A stretch of 64,000 nt of DNA from Blautia_A ammoniilytica (GTDB taxonomy: Bacteria > Bacillota > Clostridia > Lachnospirales > Lachnospiraceae): assembly GCF_025566965.1 (NCBI RefSeq), contig NZ_JAOQJL010000016.1:1-64000 (forward strand), written 5' to 3'. The first letter of the stretch is position 1, and the number at the start of each line of letters is the position of its first letter. Positions 1-6,939 of this stretch are shown in pieces. A program made the translations under genes and the position numbers. Below the pieces are notes generated by a model. That model was given only the letters and a program-made list of their open reading frames with translations, made no database searches and was not told where the DNA came from.

Positions 1-98
1 CACGCGAGGATAGCTTGTAGATACTTGGCTCAGTAGAGCCATTGAGCAAGAAGCCCCCACTTCAAAATCTGAGATTTAAGTGGTGGGAGCATGTCACA
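1..98 (+). mobile_element. Right end of an IS200/IS605-family element (partial)
   Basis: The first ~98 bases end in an imperfect hairpin at about 55-91 (5' arm CCCCCACTTC, 3' arm AAGTGGTGGGAG) followed by GCATGTCAC. The same architecture, AAGCCC followed by a hairpin and then a GTTGAC-type end, closes the complete tnpB element at 54.2 kb. The upstream GATAGCTTGTAG...GAGCCATTGAGC stretch resembles the structured 3' part of a TnpB guide RNA. I infer that the body of the element (possibly with tnpB) lies left of the window. The exact right boundary near 96-99 is estimated, not proven. Confidence 0.55.
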
Positions 99-482
99 AA
101 AGATGTTAAATATATGGATGAAGATTCTTTGGAAAAGTACAGGGGAACCTTTGGCGACGAAAAGCTCTTCATGGAAGAAAAAGATACTTCAGACAGGATT
201 TTTCTGCTAAGTGAGGAAGAAGCAGAAGAATGCCTGCCTACCTCACAGGAAAAACAGGCTGAACCTACAGAATATGCTTTGGCGCAGGGAGTGTCAGCTG
301 TGGAGAGAACAACAGATTTTGACTATGGTTACTGCAGCTGGTGGCTGCGTTCTCCGGGATTTTTACAAAAAAATGCAAATTATGTATCTGAAAGCGGAGT
401 TACCAGTTTTTATGGTGCAGCTGTGGATAATCTGGACTTTGGTGTGCGGCCTGCAATGTGGATCAATATAACCGCTTCCTGA
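42..482 (+). pseudogene. 5'-truncated DUF6273-domain protein fragment
   Basis: The reading frame can start at a TTG at 42, but its first ~19 codons come from the IS end hairpin and there is no convincing ribosome site, so the natural N-terminus seems to be lost. The remainder (from about KDVKYMDED) ends in the hallmark of DUF6273: CSWWLRSPG, then roughly 35 residues later FGVRPAMWINI. DUF6273 domains are C-terminal modules of larger, often secreted Firmicute proteins of unknown function. The stop codon at 480-482 is natural, with a terminator 36 bp later. Best explained as a gene beheaded by an IS200/IS605 insertion; a translated short protein cannot be excluded. Confidence 0.6.
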
Positions 483-517
483 AATTTGTGAAAGATTACT
501 ACTATTCTTCATTTTTT

Positions 518-552
518 TTAAGAATAAGCTTGTGCCTATTCTTAACTTTTTC
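518..552 (+). terminator. Intrinsic terminator after the DUF6273 fragment
   Basis: Inverted repeat TTAAGAATA / TATTCTTAA with a 10-nt loop, followed by CTTTTTC. It lies between the DUF6273 stop and the next promoter. Confidence 0.7.
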
Positions 553-571
553 TGAAGAATCAGGAACGTTG

Positions 572-600
572 TTGCCTGGATCATGGAATTGTAATATAAT
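572..600 (+). promoter_or_regulatory. Sigma-A promoter of the gtrB-like gene
   Basis: -35 TTGCCT at 572-577, a 17-bp spacer and a perfect -10 TATAAT at 595-600. Transcription would begin near 607, about 38 nt before the ATG at 645, and may continue through gtrA into the cob genes. Confidence 0.75.
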
Positions 601-644
601 GGGGAAGTTAAATTTGACTGGAATTATGGACTGGAGGTTATATT

Positions 645-1583
645 ATGAGCAGACTGTCAATTGTCCTCCCCGCATATAATGAGGAACTGATGGTTGGGAA
701 AACCTGCAAAGTATTAAAGGAAGAATTGGAAAAAGCAGGGATTGCCTATGAACTGGTTCTTGTGGATGACGGATCCAAGGATCACACATGGGAAGAAATC
801 AAAAAGGCCGGTTTTAAGGATGCAAATGTGGTGGGTATTCATTTTTCAAGGAACTTTGGAAAAGAGGCGGCTATCTGTGCAGGGCTTGCACAGGCAGAAG
901 GGGATGTAGTAGCGGTGATGGACTGTGATCTGCAGCATCCGCCGGAAACGCTGCTTCAGATGTACGCACTGTGGCAGAAGGGCTATGAAGTGATCGAGGG
1001 AGTGAAGCTCTCCAGAGGCAAGGAAAGCGTGCTCCATAAGGAGTGTGCAGGCTTCTTTTATGGGATCATGTCCAAGGCTACCGGAATTGACATGAAGAAT
1101 GCTTCGGATTTTAAGATGATGGATCGAAAGGTGGTAGACAGTATTTTGTCGATGCCGGAGCGGAATATGTTTTTCCGGGCCGAGTCTGCATGGGTAGGAT
1201 ACAAAACAACTACCGTTGGATTTTATGTTCAGGAGAGAGAAGCAGGTGAATCCAAATGGTCCACCTGGTCTTTGATCAAATATGCATTTACAAATATTGT
1301 GGCATTTACGACTGTGCCCCTGCAGTTTGTTACGATAGCAGGAGCAGCATGCTTCCTTTGCTCACTGGTACTTTTGATCTATTCTCTTGTGCAGTTCTTT
1401 GGCGGCCGGGCTGTAGAGGGTTATACTACTACGTTGATCGTGCTTCTTATGATCGGAAGTGCTGTGATGTTAAGCCTTGGCATTATAGGCTATTATATTG
1501 CGAAGATTTATGAAGAAGTAAAGAAACGGCCAAGGTATATTGTATCAAAGATATTACGTGGAACAGGAGAACAGCAACAGTAA
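645..1583 (+). CDS. Family 2 glycosyltransferase, DPM1/GtrB-like (polyprenyl-phosphate sugar transferase)
   Basis: This 312-residue protein has an N-terminal GT-A fold: LSIVLPAYNEE at the start, LVDDGSKDHT near residue 40 and the metal-binding MDCDLQHPPE near residue 90. Two C-terminal membrane helices follow (about 230-255 and 262-290). That architecture is typical of enzymes that load a sugar onto undecaprenyl phosphate at the cytoplasmic face of the membrane (GtrB, CsbB, DPM1 relatives). The neighbour GtrA-like protein, starting 1 bp after the stop, is the usual partner thought to flip the lipid-linked sugar. The start ATG follows GGAGGTTATATT. The donor sugar and the final acceptor cannot be read from the sequence. 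Confidence 0.88.
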   Translation: MSRLSIVLPAYNEELMVGKTCKVLKEELEKAGIAYELVLVDDGSKDHTWEEIKKAGFKDANVVGIHFSRNFGKEAAICAGLAQAEGDVVAVMDCDLQHPPETLLQMYALWQKGYEVIEGVKLSRGKESVLHKECAGFFYGIMSKATGIDMKNASDFKMMDRKVVDSILSMPERNMFFRAESAWVGYKTTTVGFYVQEREAGESKWSTWSLIKYAFTNIVAFTTVPLQFVTIAGAACFLCSLVLLIYSLVQFFGGRAVEGYTTTLIVLLMIGSAVMLSLGIIGYYIAKIYEEVKKRPRYIVSKILRGTGEQQQ

Positions 1584-1584
1584 A

Positions 1585-1998
1585 ATGAAGGAACTGATCA
1601 AAAAACTATATAAGAATGATGTGGTGCGGTATGTCTTTTTTGGCGGCTGCACCACTATGGTTAATCTTGTAAGCTTTTATATCCTGCGTAAAGCAGGTAC
1701 GGAACTGAATACAGCTAATCTTATTTCGATTATCCTTGCCATTCTTTTTGCCTATGTGGTAAATTCAAAATATGTATTTCAGGATAAATGTGAGACCCTG
1801 AAGGATCACATTAAGCCTTTTGGCAAGTTTATCGGAGCCAGGCTGGCAACTATGGTGATCGAGGTGGGCGGCGTATGGCTTCTGGTAGAACAGCTTCATA
1901 TGAATGATATGTTAGGGAAATTTGCCACCCAGTTTGTGGTACTTGTGCTGAATTACATATTCAGTAAATTCCTTGTGTTTACCACAGGAAAGAAGTAA
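1585..1998 (+). CDS. GtrA-like membrane protein
   Basis: A 137-residue small membrane protein with four predicted hydrophobic segments, beginning MKELIKKLYKNDVVRYVFFGG and ending in the GtrA-style NYIFSKFLVF motif. GtrA family proteins are thought to move polyprenyl-phosphate-linked sugars across the membrane for wall or teichoic acid decoration. I chose ATG 1585, which is preceded by ACAGGAGAACAGC, over a longer in-frame start at 1540 inside gtrB. It follows gtrB directly and is 13 bp upstream of cobT, so all three may share one transcript, although no functional link to B12 is apparent. Confidence 0.85.
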   Translation: MKELIKKLYKNDVVRYVFFGGCTTMVNLVSFYILRKAGTELNTANLISIILAILFAYVVNSKYVFQDKCETLKDHIKPFGKFIGARLATMVIEVGGVWLLVEQLHMNDMLGKFATQFVVLVLNYIFSKFLVFTTGKK

Positions 1999-2011
1999 GG
2001 AGAGAGAAAAG

Positions 2012-3064
2012 ATGACAATAAATGAAACCATTGCTGCTGTCCGGCCGTTGGATCAGCAGATCATGGAAAAAGCAAAGAAACGATGGGACAGTATTGCAAA
2101 GCCTTTACATTCCCTGGGAAAGATGGAGGATCTGATCATACAGATCGCTGGGATCACCGGGAAATTTAACGTAGATATACATAAAAAAGCACTGGTTGCA
2201 ATGTGCGCGGATAATGGTGTTGTGGAAGAGGGCGTGACCCAGACAGGACAGGAAGTGACTGCTATTGTGGCGGATAATTTTGTACGCGGCACTTCTACTG
2301 TATGCGTGATGTGCCAGGAGTGCGGTGTGGATATGAAACCGGTAGATATTGGTATGGTAACAGATGCACTGGCAAGAAGGGATCTGAAGGTTGCTTATGG
2401 CACCAGGAATATGGCAAAGGGTCCTGCCATGACAAGAGAACAGGCAGAGCAGGCGATCCGTGCCGGGATCGCTATGGCAGAGGAACTGAAAGGCCAGGGA
2501 TACCAGATACTGGCTACCGGCGAGATGGGCATTGGGAATACCACCACCAGCAGTGCAGTGGCATCTGTTCTTTTGAGTCAGCCGGTAGAAAAGATGACAG
2601 GCCGGGGAGCCGGGCTTTCCAGTGAAGGACTTTTACGGAAGATCCGCACCATAGAGAAGGCGATCCAGCTGAATCAGCCGGATCCAGAAGATCCAGTAGA
2701 TGTGCTGGCAAAGGTAGGAGGACTGGACATTGCAGGACTTACCGGAGTTTATCTTGGAGGAGCAGCTCTTGGTATGCCGGTTGTTATGGATGGATTTATT
2801 TCCTGTGTGGCAGCTCTTGCAGCCAGGAAAATGTGTGAACTGGCAGGTGATTATATGATTCCTAGCCATATGTCAAAGGAACCGGCTTCCAGGCTTTTGA
2901 TGGAGGCACTGGGAAAGGATCCGGTGATCCATGGAGACATGTGTCTTGGGGAAGGCACCGGGGCAGTAGCGCTATTTCCATTTTTGGATATGGGTGCAAA
3001 GCTTTACAATACGCTTAGTACCTTTGAGGATATCCATGTAGAACAATATGAAGAATTGAAATAG
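2012..3064 (+). CDS. cobT: Nicotinate-nucleotide--dimethylbenzimidazole phosphoribosyltransferase
   Basis: CobT makes alpha-ribazole phosphate by moving the ribose phosphate of nicotinate mononucleotide onto 5,6-dimethylbenzimidazole or another lower-ligand base. The 350 residues match the usual ~350. Recognisable motifs are SIAKPLHSLGKMEDL near 25, TGEMGIGNTTTSSA near 170, GRGAGLS and the C-terminal catalytic-glutamate segment CLGEGTGAVALFPFLD. ATG 2012 with an AAGGAGAGAG ribosome site is preferred over an upstream in-frame start at 1973 that overlaps gtrA. First gene of the nucleotide-loop cluster cobT-cobU-cobS-cobU-like-cobC. The base actually used cannot be deduced; no dimethylbenzimidazole synthesis genes are in the window. 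Confidence 0.95.
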   Translation: MTINETIAAVRPLDQQIMEKAKKRWDSIAKPLHSLGKMEDLIIQIAGITGKFNVDIHKKALVAMCADNGVVEEGVTQTGQEVTAIVADNFVRGTSTVCVMCQECGVDMKPVDIGMVTDALARRDLKVAYGTRNMAKGPAMTREQAEQAIRAGIAMAEELKGQGYQILATGEMGIGNTTTSSAVASVLLSQPVEKMTGRGAGLSSEGLLRKIRTIEKAIQLNQPDPEDPVDVLAKVGGLDIAGLTGVYLGGAALGMPVVMDGFISCVAALAARKMCELAGDYMIPSHMSKEPASRLLMEALGKDPVIHGDMCLGEGTGAVALFPFLDMGAKLYNTLSTFEDIHVEQYEELK

Positions 3065-3111
3065 CCACATGGAGAAACGATGAACATGCTGAATATGAGG
3101 AACTTAAAATA

Positions 3112-3657
3112 ATGCTGGTTTTGGTAACAGGAGGCAGTGGAAGCGGGAAATCTGCCTATGCAGAAGAAAAGATCCTGTCTTTTGGACAGGGAAAACGGAT
3201 TTATATCGCTACCATGTTTCCTTTTGATAAAGAAAGTGATGCAAGGATCCTGCGGCACAGACAGATGCGTGCAGGAAAAGGTTTTGAAACAGTAGAAAGA
3301 TATACGGATCTTAAGGGACTAAAGCTGGATCCGGACAGTGTAGTGCTTCTGGAATGCATGTCCAATCTGACTGCCAATGAAATGTTTCAGGAAGAGGGTG
3401 CCCATGAAAGAACTGTGGAAGCAGTGATGGAAGGGGTAAAACATCTTCGTGACAGTGTACAGCATCTGGTGATCGTGACCAATGAAATTTTTTCGGAAAC
3501 TGCCCAGTATCTGGGAGAGACCGCTCTTTATCAAAGCTATCTGGGAGAGATCAATCGTCAGATTGCCGGGGAAGCAGATGAAGTGACGGAAGTTGTATAT
3601 GGGATTCCGGTATATCTGAAAGGAGGATGTGTACCTGATGAAAAAACTGTGGAATAA
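3112..3657 (+). CDS. cobU: Adenosylcobinamide kinase / adenosylcobinamide-phosphate guanylyltransferase
   Basis: CobU phosphorylates adenosylcobinamide and then transfers GMP to give AdoCbi-GDP, the corrinoid half of the nucleotide loop. The protein has 181 residues, normal for the family. It opens with the P-loop GGSGSGKSAYAE (residues 7-18), has an RxxRHRxxR region (RILRHRQMRAGKGFET) carrying the guanylylated histidine, and LLECMSNLTANEMF. It lies 47 bp after cobT and its 3' end overlaps the start of cobS. A second, shorter CobU-like gene lies downstream at 4441. Confidence 0.93.
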   Translation: MLVLVTGGSGSGKSAYAEEKILSFGQGKRIYIATMFPFDKESDARILRHRQMRAGKGFETVERYTDLKGLKLDPDSVVLLECMSNLTANEMFQEEGAHERTVEAVMEGVKHLRDSVQHLVIVTNEIFSETAQYLGETALYQSYLGEINRQIAGEADEVTEVVYGIPVYLKGGCVPDEKTVE

Positions 3658-4408
3658 TTTTAAGGCGGCGTTTGCTATGTATTCCAAGATCCCTATGCCT
3701 GTAACTGACTGGGATAAAGAAAATATCAAGTATATGTTCTGCTTTTTTCCATTTATAGGTGCAGTGATCGGGCTGATCACCTGGCTGGCAGGATATGCAG
3801 GGCAGTATTGTGGATATAATGGCAGCTTTGTGGCAGTAGTTCTCACTTTGATCCCAGTACTGGTTACAGGAGGGATCCATGTGGACGGTCTTCTGGACAC
3901 ATCAGATGCATTAAGCTCCTGGCAAAGCCGTGAGCGCAGGCTGGAGATCCTGAAGGATTCCAATGCAGGAGCTTTCGCGGTGATCACAGCAGGTATTTAT
4001 TTCCTTACATGGTATGGGGCTTACAGTCAGATGTGGAGAAACGGCAAAGCGCTGCTGATCATGGCAATGGGCTTTATGGTTTCCAGGTGTTTTTCCGGGA
4101 TCAGCGTGGTTACATTTCCAAAAGCAAGAAAAGATGGAACAGTTGCAGAGTTCTCAAGAAAATCAGAAGATATTACGGTTCGGAATGTGCTGGTCATTTA
4201 TCTGGCAGTTTTGCTTGCTCTTATGGTACTGGTACAGCCTGTTTTAGGAATCCTGGCTTTTCTTGGCGCACTGGCGGTTTTTGTCTGGTATCATCATATG
4301 GCCATGAAATTTTTTGGAGGGATTACAGGGGATCTGGCAGGGTTTTTCCTTTGTACCTGTGAGGCCGGGATGTGTGTGATCCTGGCTATTGCCTCTAATT
4401 TTATATAA
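3638..4408 (+). CDS. cobS: Adenosylcobinamide-GDP ribazoletransferase (cobalamin synthase)
   Basis: CobS is an integral membrane enzyme that joins AdoCbi-GDP to alpha-ribazole (phosphate), completing cobalamin. The protein has 256 residues and several hydrophobic segments. The family signature GGIHVDGLLDTSDAL with metal-binding aspartates lies near residues 80-95, after MYSKIPMP near the N-terminus. ATG 3638 sits 11 nt after AGGAGGATG; an in-frame GTG at 3629 is less likely. The coding region overlaps the end of cobU by 20 bp, which suggests translational coupling. Confidence 0.93.
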   Translation: MKKLWNNFKAAFAMYSKIPMPVTDWDKENIKYMFCFFPFIGAVIGLITWLAGYAGQYCGYNGSFVAVVLTLIPVLVTGGIHVDGLLDTSDALSSWQSRERRLEILKDSNAGAFAVITAGIYFLTWYGAYSQMWRNGKALLIMAMGFMVSRCFSGISVVTFPKARKDGTVAEFSRKSEDITVRNVLVIYLAVLLALMVLVQPVLGILAFLGALAVFVWYHHMAMKFFGGITGDLAGFFLCTCEAGMCVILAIASNFI

Positions 4409-4440
4409 TGAATAATAAAATGAAACCAGGGAGAAAGTAA

Positions 4441-4821
4441 ATGGAATTGATCATCGGAGGGGCTTTTCAGGGAAAAAGCGATTATGCAAAAAAACAGCAT
4501 CCTGAAATTTGCTGGAGAGAAGGCAGAGATCTGGGCGCAGACGAGATTTTTACAGCATCAGGTGTTTTGAATCTTCATGAGTTTATCCGAAAGGAAATGC
4601 AGGCAGGACAAGATCTGGAAGGATTTGGAGAGGAATTGATAAGAAGAAATCCAAATCTGATCCTTACTTCCTGTGAAATCGGCTATGGAGTTGTTCCTGT
4701 AGATGCTTTTGACCGGGCATACCGCGAGAAGACAGGAAGGATCTGCACTGTTCTTGCATCCTACAGCCGGAAAGTGACAAGAGTGATATGTGGAATAGGA
4801 ACGGTGATCAAAGATGCTTGA
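4441..4821 (+). CDS. Short CobU-like P-loop protein (putative cobinamide kinase)
   Basis: A 126-residue protein beginning MELIIGGAFQGKSDYAKK, which carries a CobU-style P-loop (GGAFQGKS, residues 6-13), and ending in a CobU-like VTRVICGIG. It keeps the nucleotide-binding start and the C-terminal strand but is about 55 residues shorter than cobU at 3112, and no RHRxxR-type histidine segment is visible. It may therefore phosphorylate a cobinamide-type substrate without guanylylating it, or be a diverged regulator; this is inference. It sits between cobS and cobC and overlaps cobC by 8 bp, so it belongs to the cobalamin transcript. Intact in frame, so not an obvious pseudogene. Confidence 0.7.
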   Translation: MELIIGGAFQGKSDYAKKQHPEICWREGRDLGADEIFTASGVLNLHEFIRKEMQAGQDLEGFGEELIRRNPNLILTSCEIGYGVVPVDAFDRAYREKTGRICTVLASYSRKVTRVICGIGTVIKDA

Positions 4822-5407
4822 TTTGTGGCTGATTCGTCATGGGCAGACAGAGGGAAACAAATCCGGCAAGTACATTGGAGTGACAGATGAGCCTCTTTGT
4901 GTGGAGGGGATAGAGTTTCTTAAAACTCTTCAATATCCGGAAATAGATGCAGTGTTTGTAAGTCCTAAAAAGAGGTGTCTGCAGACTGCACAGATTCTTT
5001 TTCCGGAACATGAGGCGTATGTTATTCCGGAACTTGCAGAGTGTGATTTCGGAGAGTTTGAGAATAAAAATTATAAGGAACTGTCTGGTAATCAGCATTA
5101 TCAGCAGTGGATTGATTCTAATGGGATGCTTCCATTTCCAGGAGGTGAAAGCAGAGGGGCTTTTAAGAAAAGATGCTTTGACGGATTTGGAAAAGCAGTG
5201 CAGCAATGTATCAACCGTAAGATACTAAGAGCAGGTCTGGTAGTGCATGGCGGCACCATTATGAATCTTATGGAGGAATATTGCGATGAGCACAGATCCT
5301 TTTATGAATGGCATGTAAAGAACGGAAAGGGCTTTCATGTAGTTCTTGATCCAGAAGCATGGAGTCAGGGAGATCGGCGGCTGATCCTAAAATACGCATA
5401 TGAATGA
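4814..5407 (+). CDS. cobC: Histidine phosphatase, probable alpha-ribazole-5'-phosphate phosphatase
   Basis: A 197-residue member of the phosphoglycerate-mutase-like histidine phosphatase superfamily. The phosphohistidine motif LIRHGQTEGN lies at residues 6-15 and a second catalytic histidine in LVVHGGTIMNL near residue 145. In this context (last gene of the cobT-U-S cluster, overlapping the CobU-like gene) the likely job is dephosphorylation of alpha-ribazole phosphate or adenosylcobalamin phosphate. The family also contains phosphoglycerate mutases, so the specific role rests on gene neighbourhood. A strong hairpin follows the stop. Confidence 0.85.
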   Translation: MLDLWLIRHGQTEGNKSGKYIGVTDEPLCVEGIEFLKTLQYPEIDAVFVSPKKRCLQTAQILFPEHEAYVIPELAECDFGEFENKNYKELSGNQHYQQWIDSNGMLPFPGGESRGAFKKRCFDGFGKAVQQCINRKILRAGLVVHGGTIMNLMEEYCDEHRSFYEWHVKNGKGFHVVLDPEAWSQGDRRLILKYAYE

Positions 5408-5412
5408 GAGAA

Positions 5413-5447
5413 AGAAGGCAAAAGGAAATCATCCTTTTGCCTTCTTG
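5413..5447 (+). terminator. Hairpin terminator after cobC
   Basis: A perfect 14-bp stem (AGAAGGCAAAAGGA at 5413-5426 and its complement at 5432-5445) with a 5-nt loop, followed only by a weak TTGT run. It ends the nucleotide-loop transcript and separates it from the purine operon. The AT-rich 5450-5590 stretch that follows must carry the ssnA promoter, but I cannot pick out a convincing -35/-10 pair. Confidence 0.65.
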
Positions 5448-5590
5448 TACATTCCAACAAAAAAATTAAGAATATCAAAAAAATTTTTTGCAAGTTCCAT
5501 TGAAATTTATACAAATTTATGATAAATTGATACTATAAAATATGGAGTATTCCTAAAAAAATCAGTTAAATAAAAAAGGAGGAGGTAAAT

Positions 5591-6928
5591 ATGCTTATTA
5601 TTGGTAATGGAAGAATGATCACACGGGACAAATCTCACATATTCTTTGAAAATGGGGCAGTGGCCATAGATGGCAATACGATCCACATGGTGGGCAATAC
5701 GGAAGAAGTAAAAAAGGCCTGTCCAGGGGCAGAATACATTGATGCAAAAGGTGGCCTGATCATGCCTGCATTTATTAATGCACATGAGCACATTTACAGC
5801 GCCTTTGCCAGAGGGCTTTCTATTAAGGGGTACAATCCATCTGGTTTTCTGGATATTCTGGATGGACAGTGGTGGACGATCGACCGGCATCTTACGCTGG
5901 AGCAGACCAGGCTCAGCGCTTATGCTACCTATATTGATTCCATCCGCAACGGTGTAACAACTGTTTTCGACCATCATGCCAGTTTCGGGCATATTACAGG
6001 ATCTTTAAGTGCTATAGAGGACGCAGCCAGGGATCTGGGGATCCGTACCTGCCTGTGCTATGAGATTTCTGACCGTGATGGTATGGATAAGTCCAGGGAG
6101 TCTGTTATGGAGAACGTGAATTTTATCAAACACGCCCTGGCAGATGACAGCGATATGATCGCAGCTATGATGGGTATGCACGCATCCTTTACGATTTCTG
6201 ATCAGACAATGGAGCTTTGTAATGAACTGAAGCCGGAAGGTGTTGGTTACCATATTCACGTGGCTGAAGGGATCTATGACCTTCATCAGTGCCTGAAAGA
6301 GCATAATAAGCGGATCGTGGACAGGTTATATGATTGGAATATCCTGGGACCCAAGACTCTTCTGGGACATTGTATCTATGTGAATGAGCATGAGATGGAT
6401 CTTATCAAAGACACAGATACTATGGTTGTACACAATCCGGAATCCAATATGGGAAATGCCTGTGGATGTCCTCCTACTATGGAGATGGTACATAAAGGAA
6501 TTGTTACAGGGCTTGGAACAGACGGATATACCCATGATATGTTGGAGTCCTGGAAGGTGGCAAATATCCTTCACAAGCATAGCCTTTGCGATCCTAATGC
6601 AGCCTGGGCAGAGGTTCCCAGAATGCTGTTTGAGAATAATGCAGTGATCGCAGGCAGATACTTTAAGAAACAGCTGGGTGTACTGAAGAAAGGTGCTGCA
6701 GCGGATGTGATCGTAATGGATTATGATCCTCTTACACCAATGCGTGGGGACAATGTGAACGGTCATCTTCTGTTTGGTACAACCGGAAGAGATGTTGTAA
6801 CAACCATCTGCAATGGAAAAGTGCTGATGAAGGACAGAGAAGTATTGGTATGTGATGTGGAGAAGGTGATGGCAGACTGCAGACAGTCTGCGAAAGAACT
6901 GGCAGATGATATTAACAGTGGGAAATAG
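5591..6928 (+). CDS. ssnA: SsnA, putative aminohydrolase (guanine/cytosine-deaminase family)
   Basis: A 445-residue amidohydrolase-superfamily protein. Metal ligands are visible in FINAHEHIYSAF (His65, His67), YHIHVAEG, LLGHCIYV and the aspartate of GLGTDGYTHD. SsnA is related to TrzN, guanine deaminase and chlorohydrolases and hydrolyses C-N bonds of heterocycles. Its gene belongs to the set shown by genetics in gut anaerobes to be needed for urate consumption, but the exact step is not certain to me. The ATG follows a very strong AGGAGGAGG site. It is the first gene of the forward operon and 11 bp ahead of ygfK, the same pairing as in E. coli. Confidence 0.9.
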   Translation: MLIIGNGRMITRDKSHIFFENGAVAIDGNTIHMVGNTEEVKKACPGAEYIDAKGGLIMPAFINAHEHIYSAFARGLSIKGYNPSGFLDILDGQWWTIDRHLTLEQTRLSAYATYIDSIRNGVTTVFDHHASFGHITGSLSAIEDAARDLGIRTCLCYEISDRDGMDKSRESVMENVNFIKHALADDSDMIAAMMGMHASFTISDQTMELCNELKPEGVGYHIHVAEGIYDLHQCLKEHNKRIVDRLYDWNILGPKTLLGHCIYVNEHEMDLIKDTDTMVVHNPESNMGNACGCPPTMEMVHKGIVTGLGTDGYTHDMLESWKVANILHKHSLCDPNAAWAEVPRMLFENNAVIAGRYFKKQLGVLKKGAAADVIVMDYDPLTPMRGDNVNGHLLFGTTGRDVVTTICNGKVLMKDREVLVCDVEKVMADCRQSAKELADDINSGK

Positions 6929-6939
6929 GAGGCAGACGA

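Noticed and set aside
3319..3987. 222-codon minus-strand frame over cobU/cobS
   Set aside because: Shadow of two overlapping cob genes on the plus strand.
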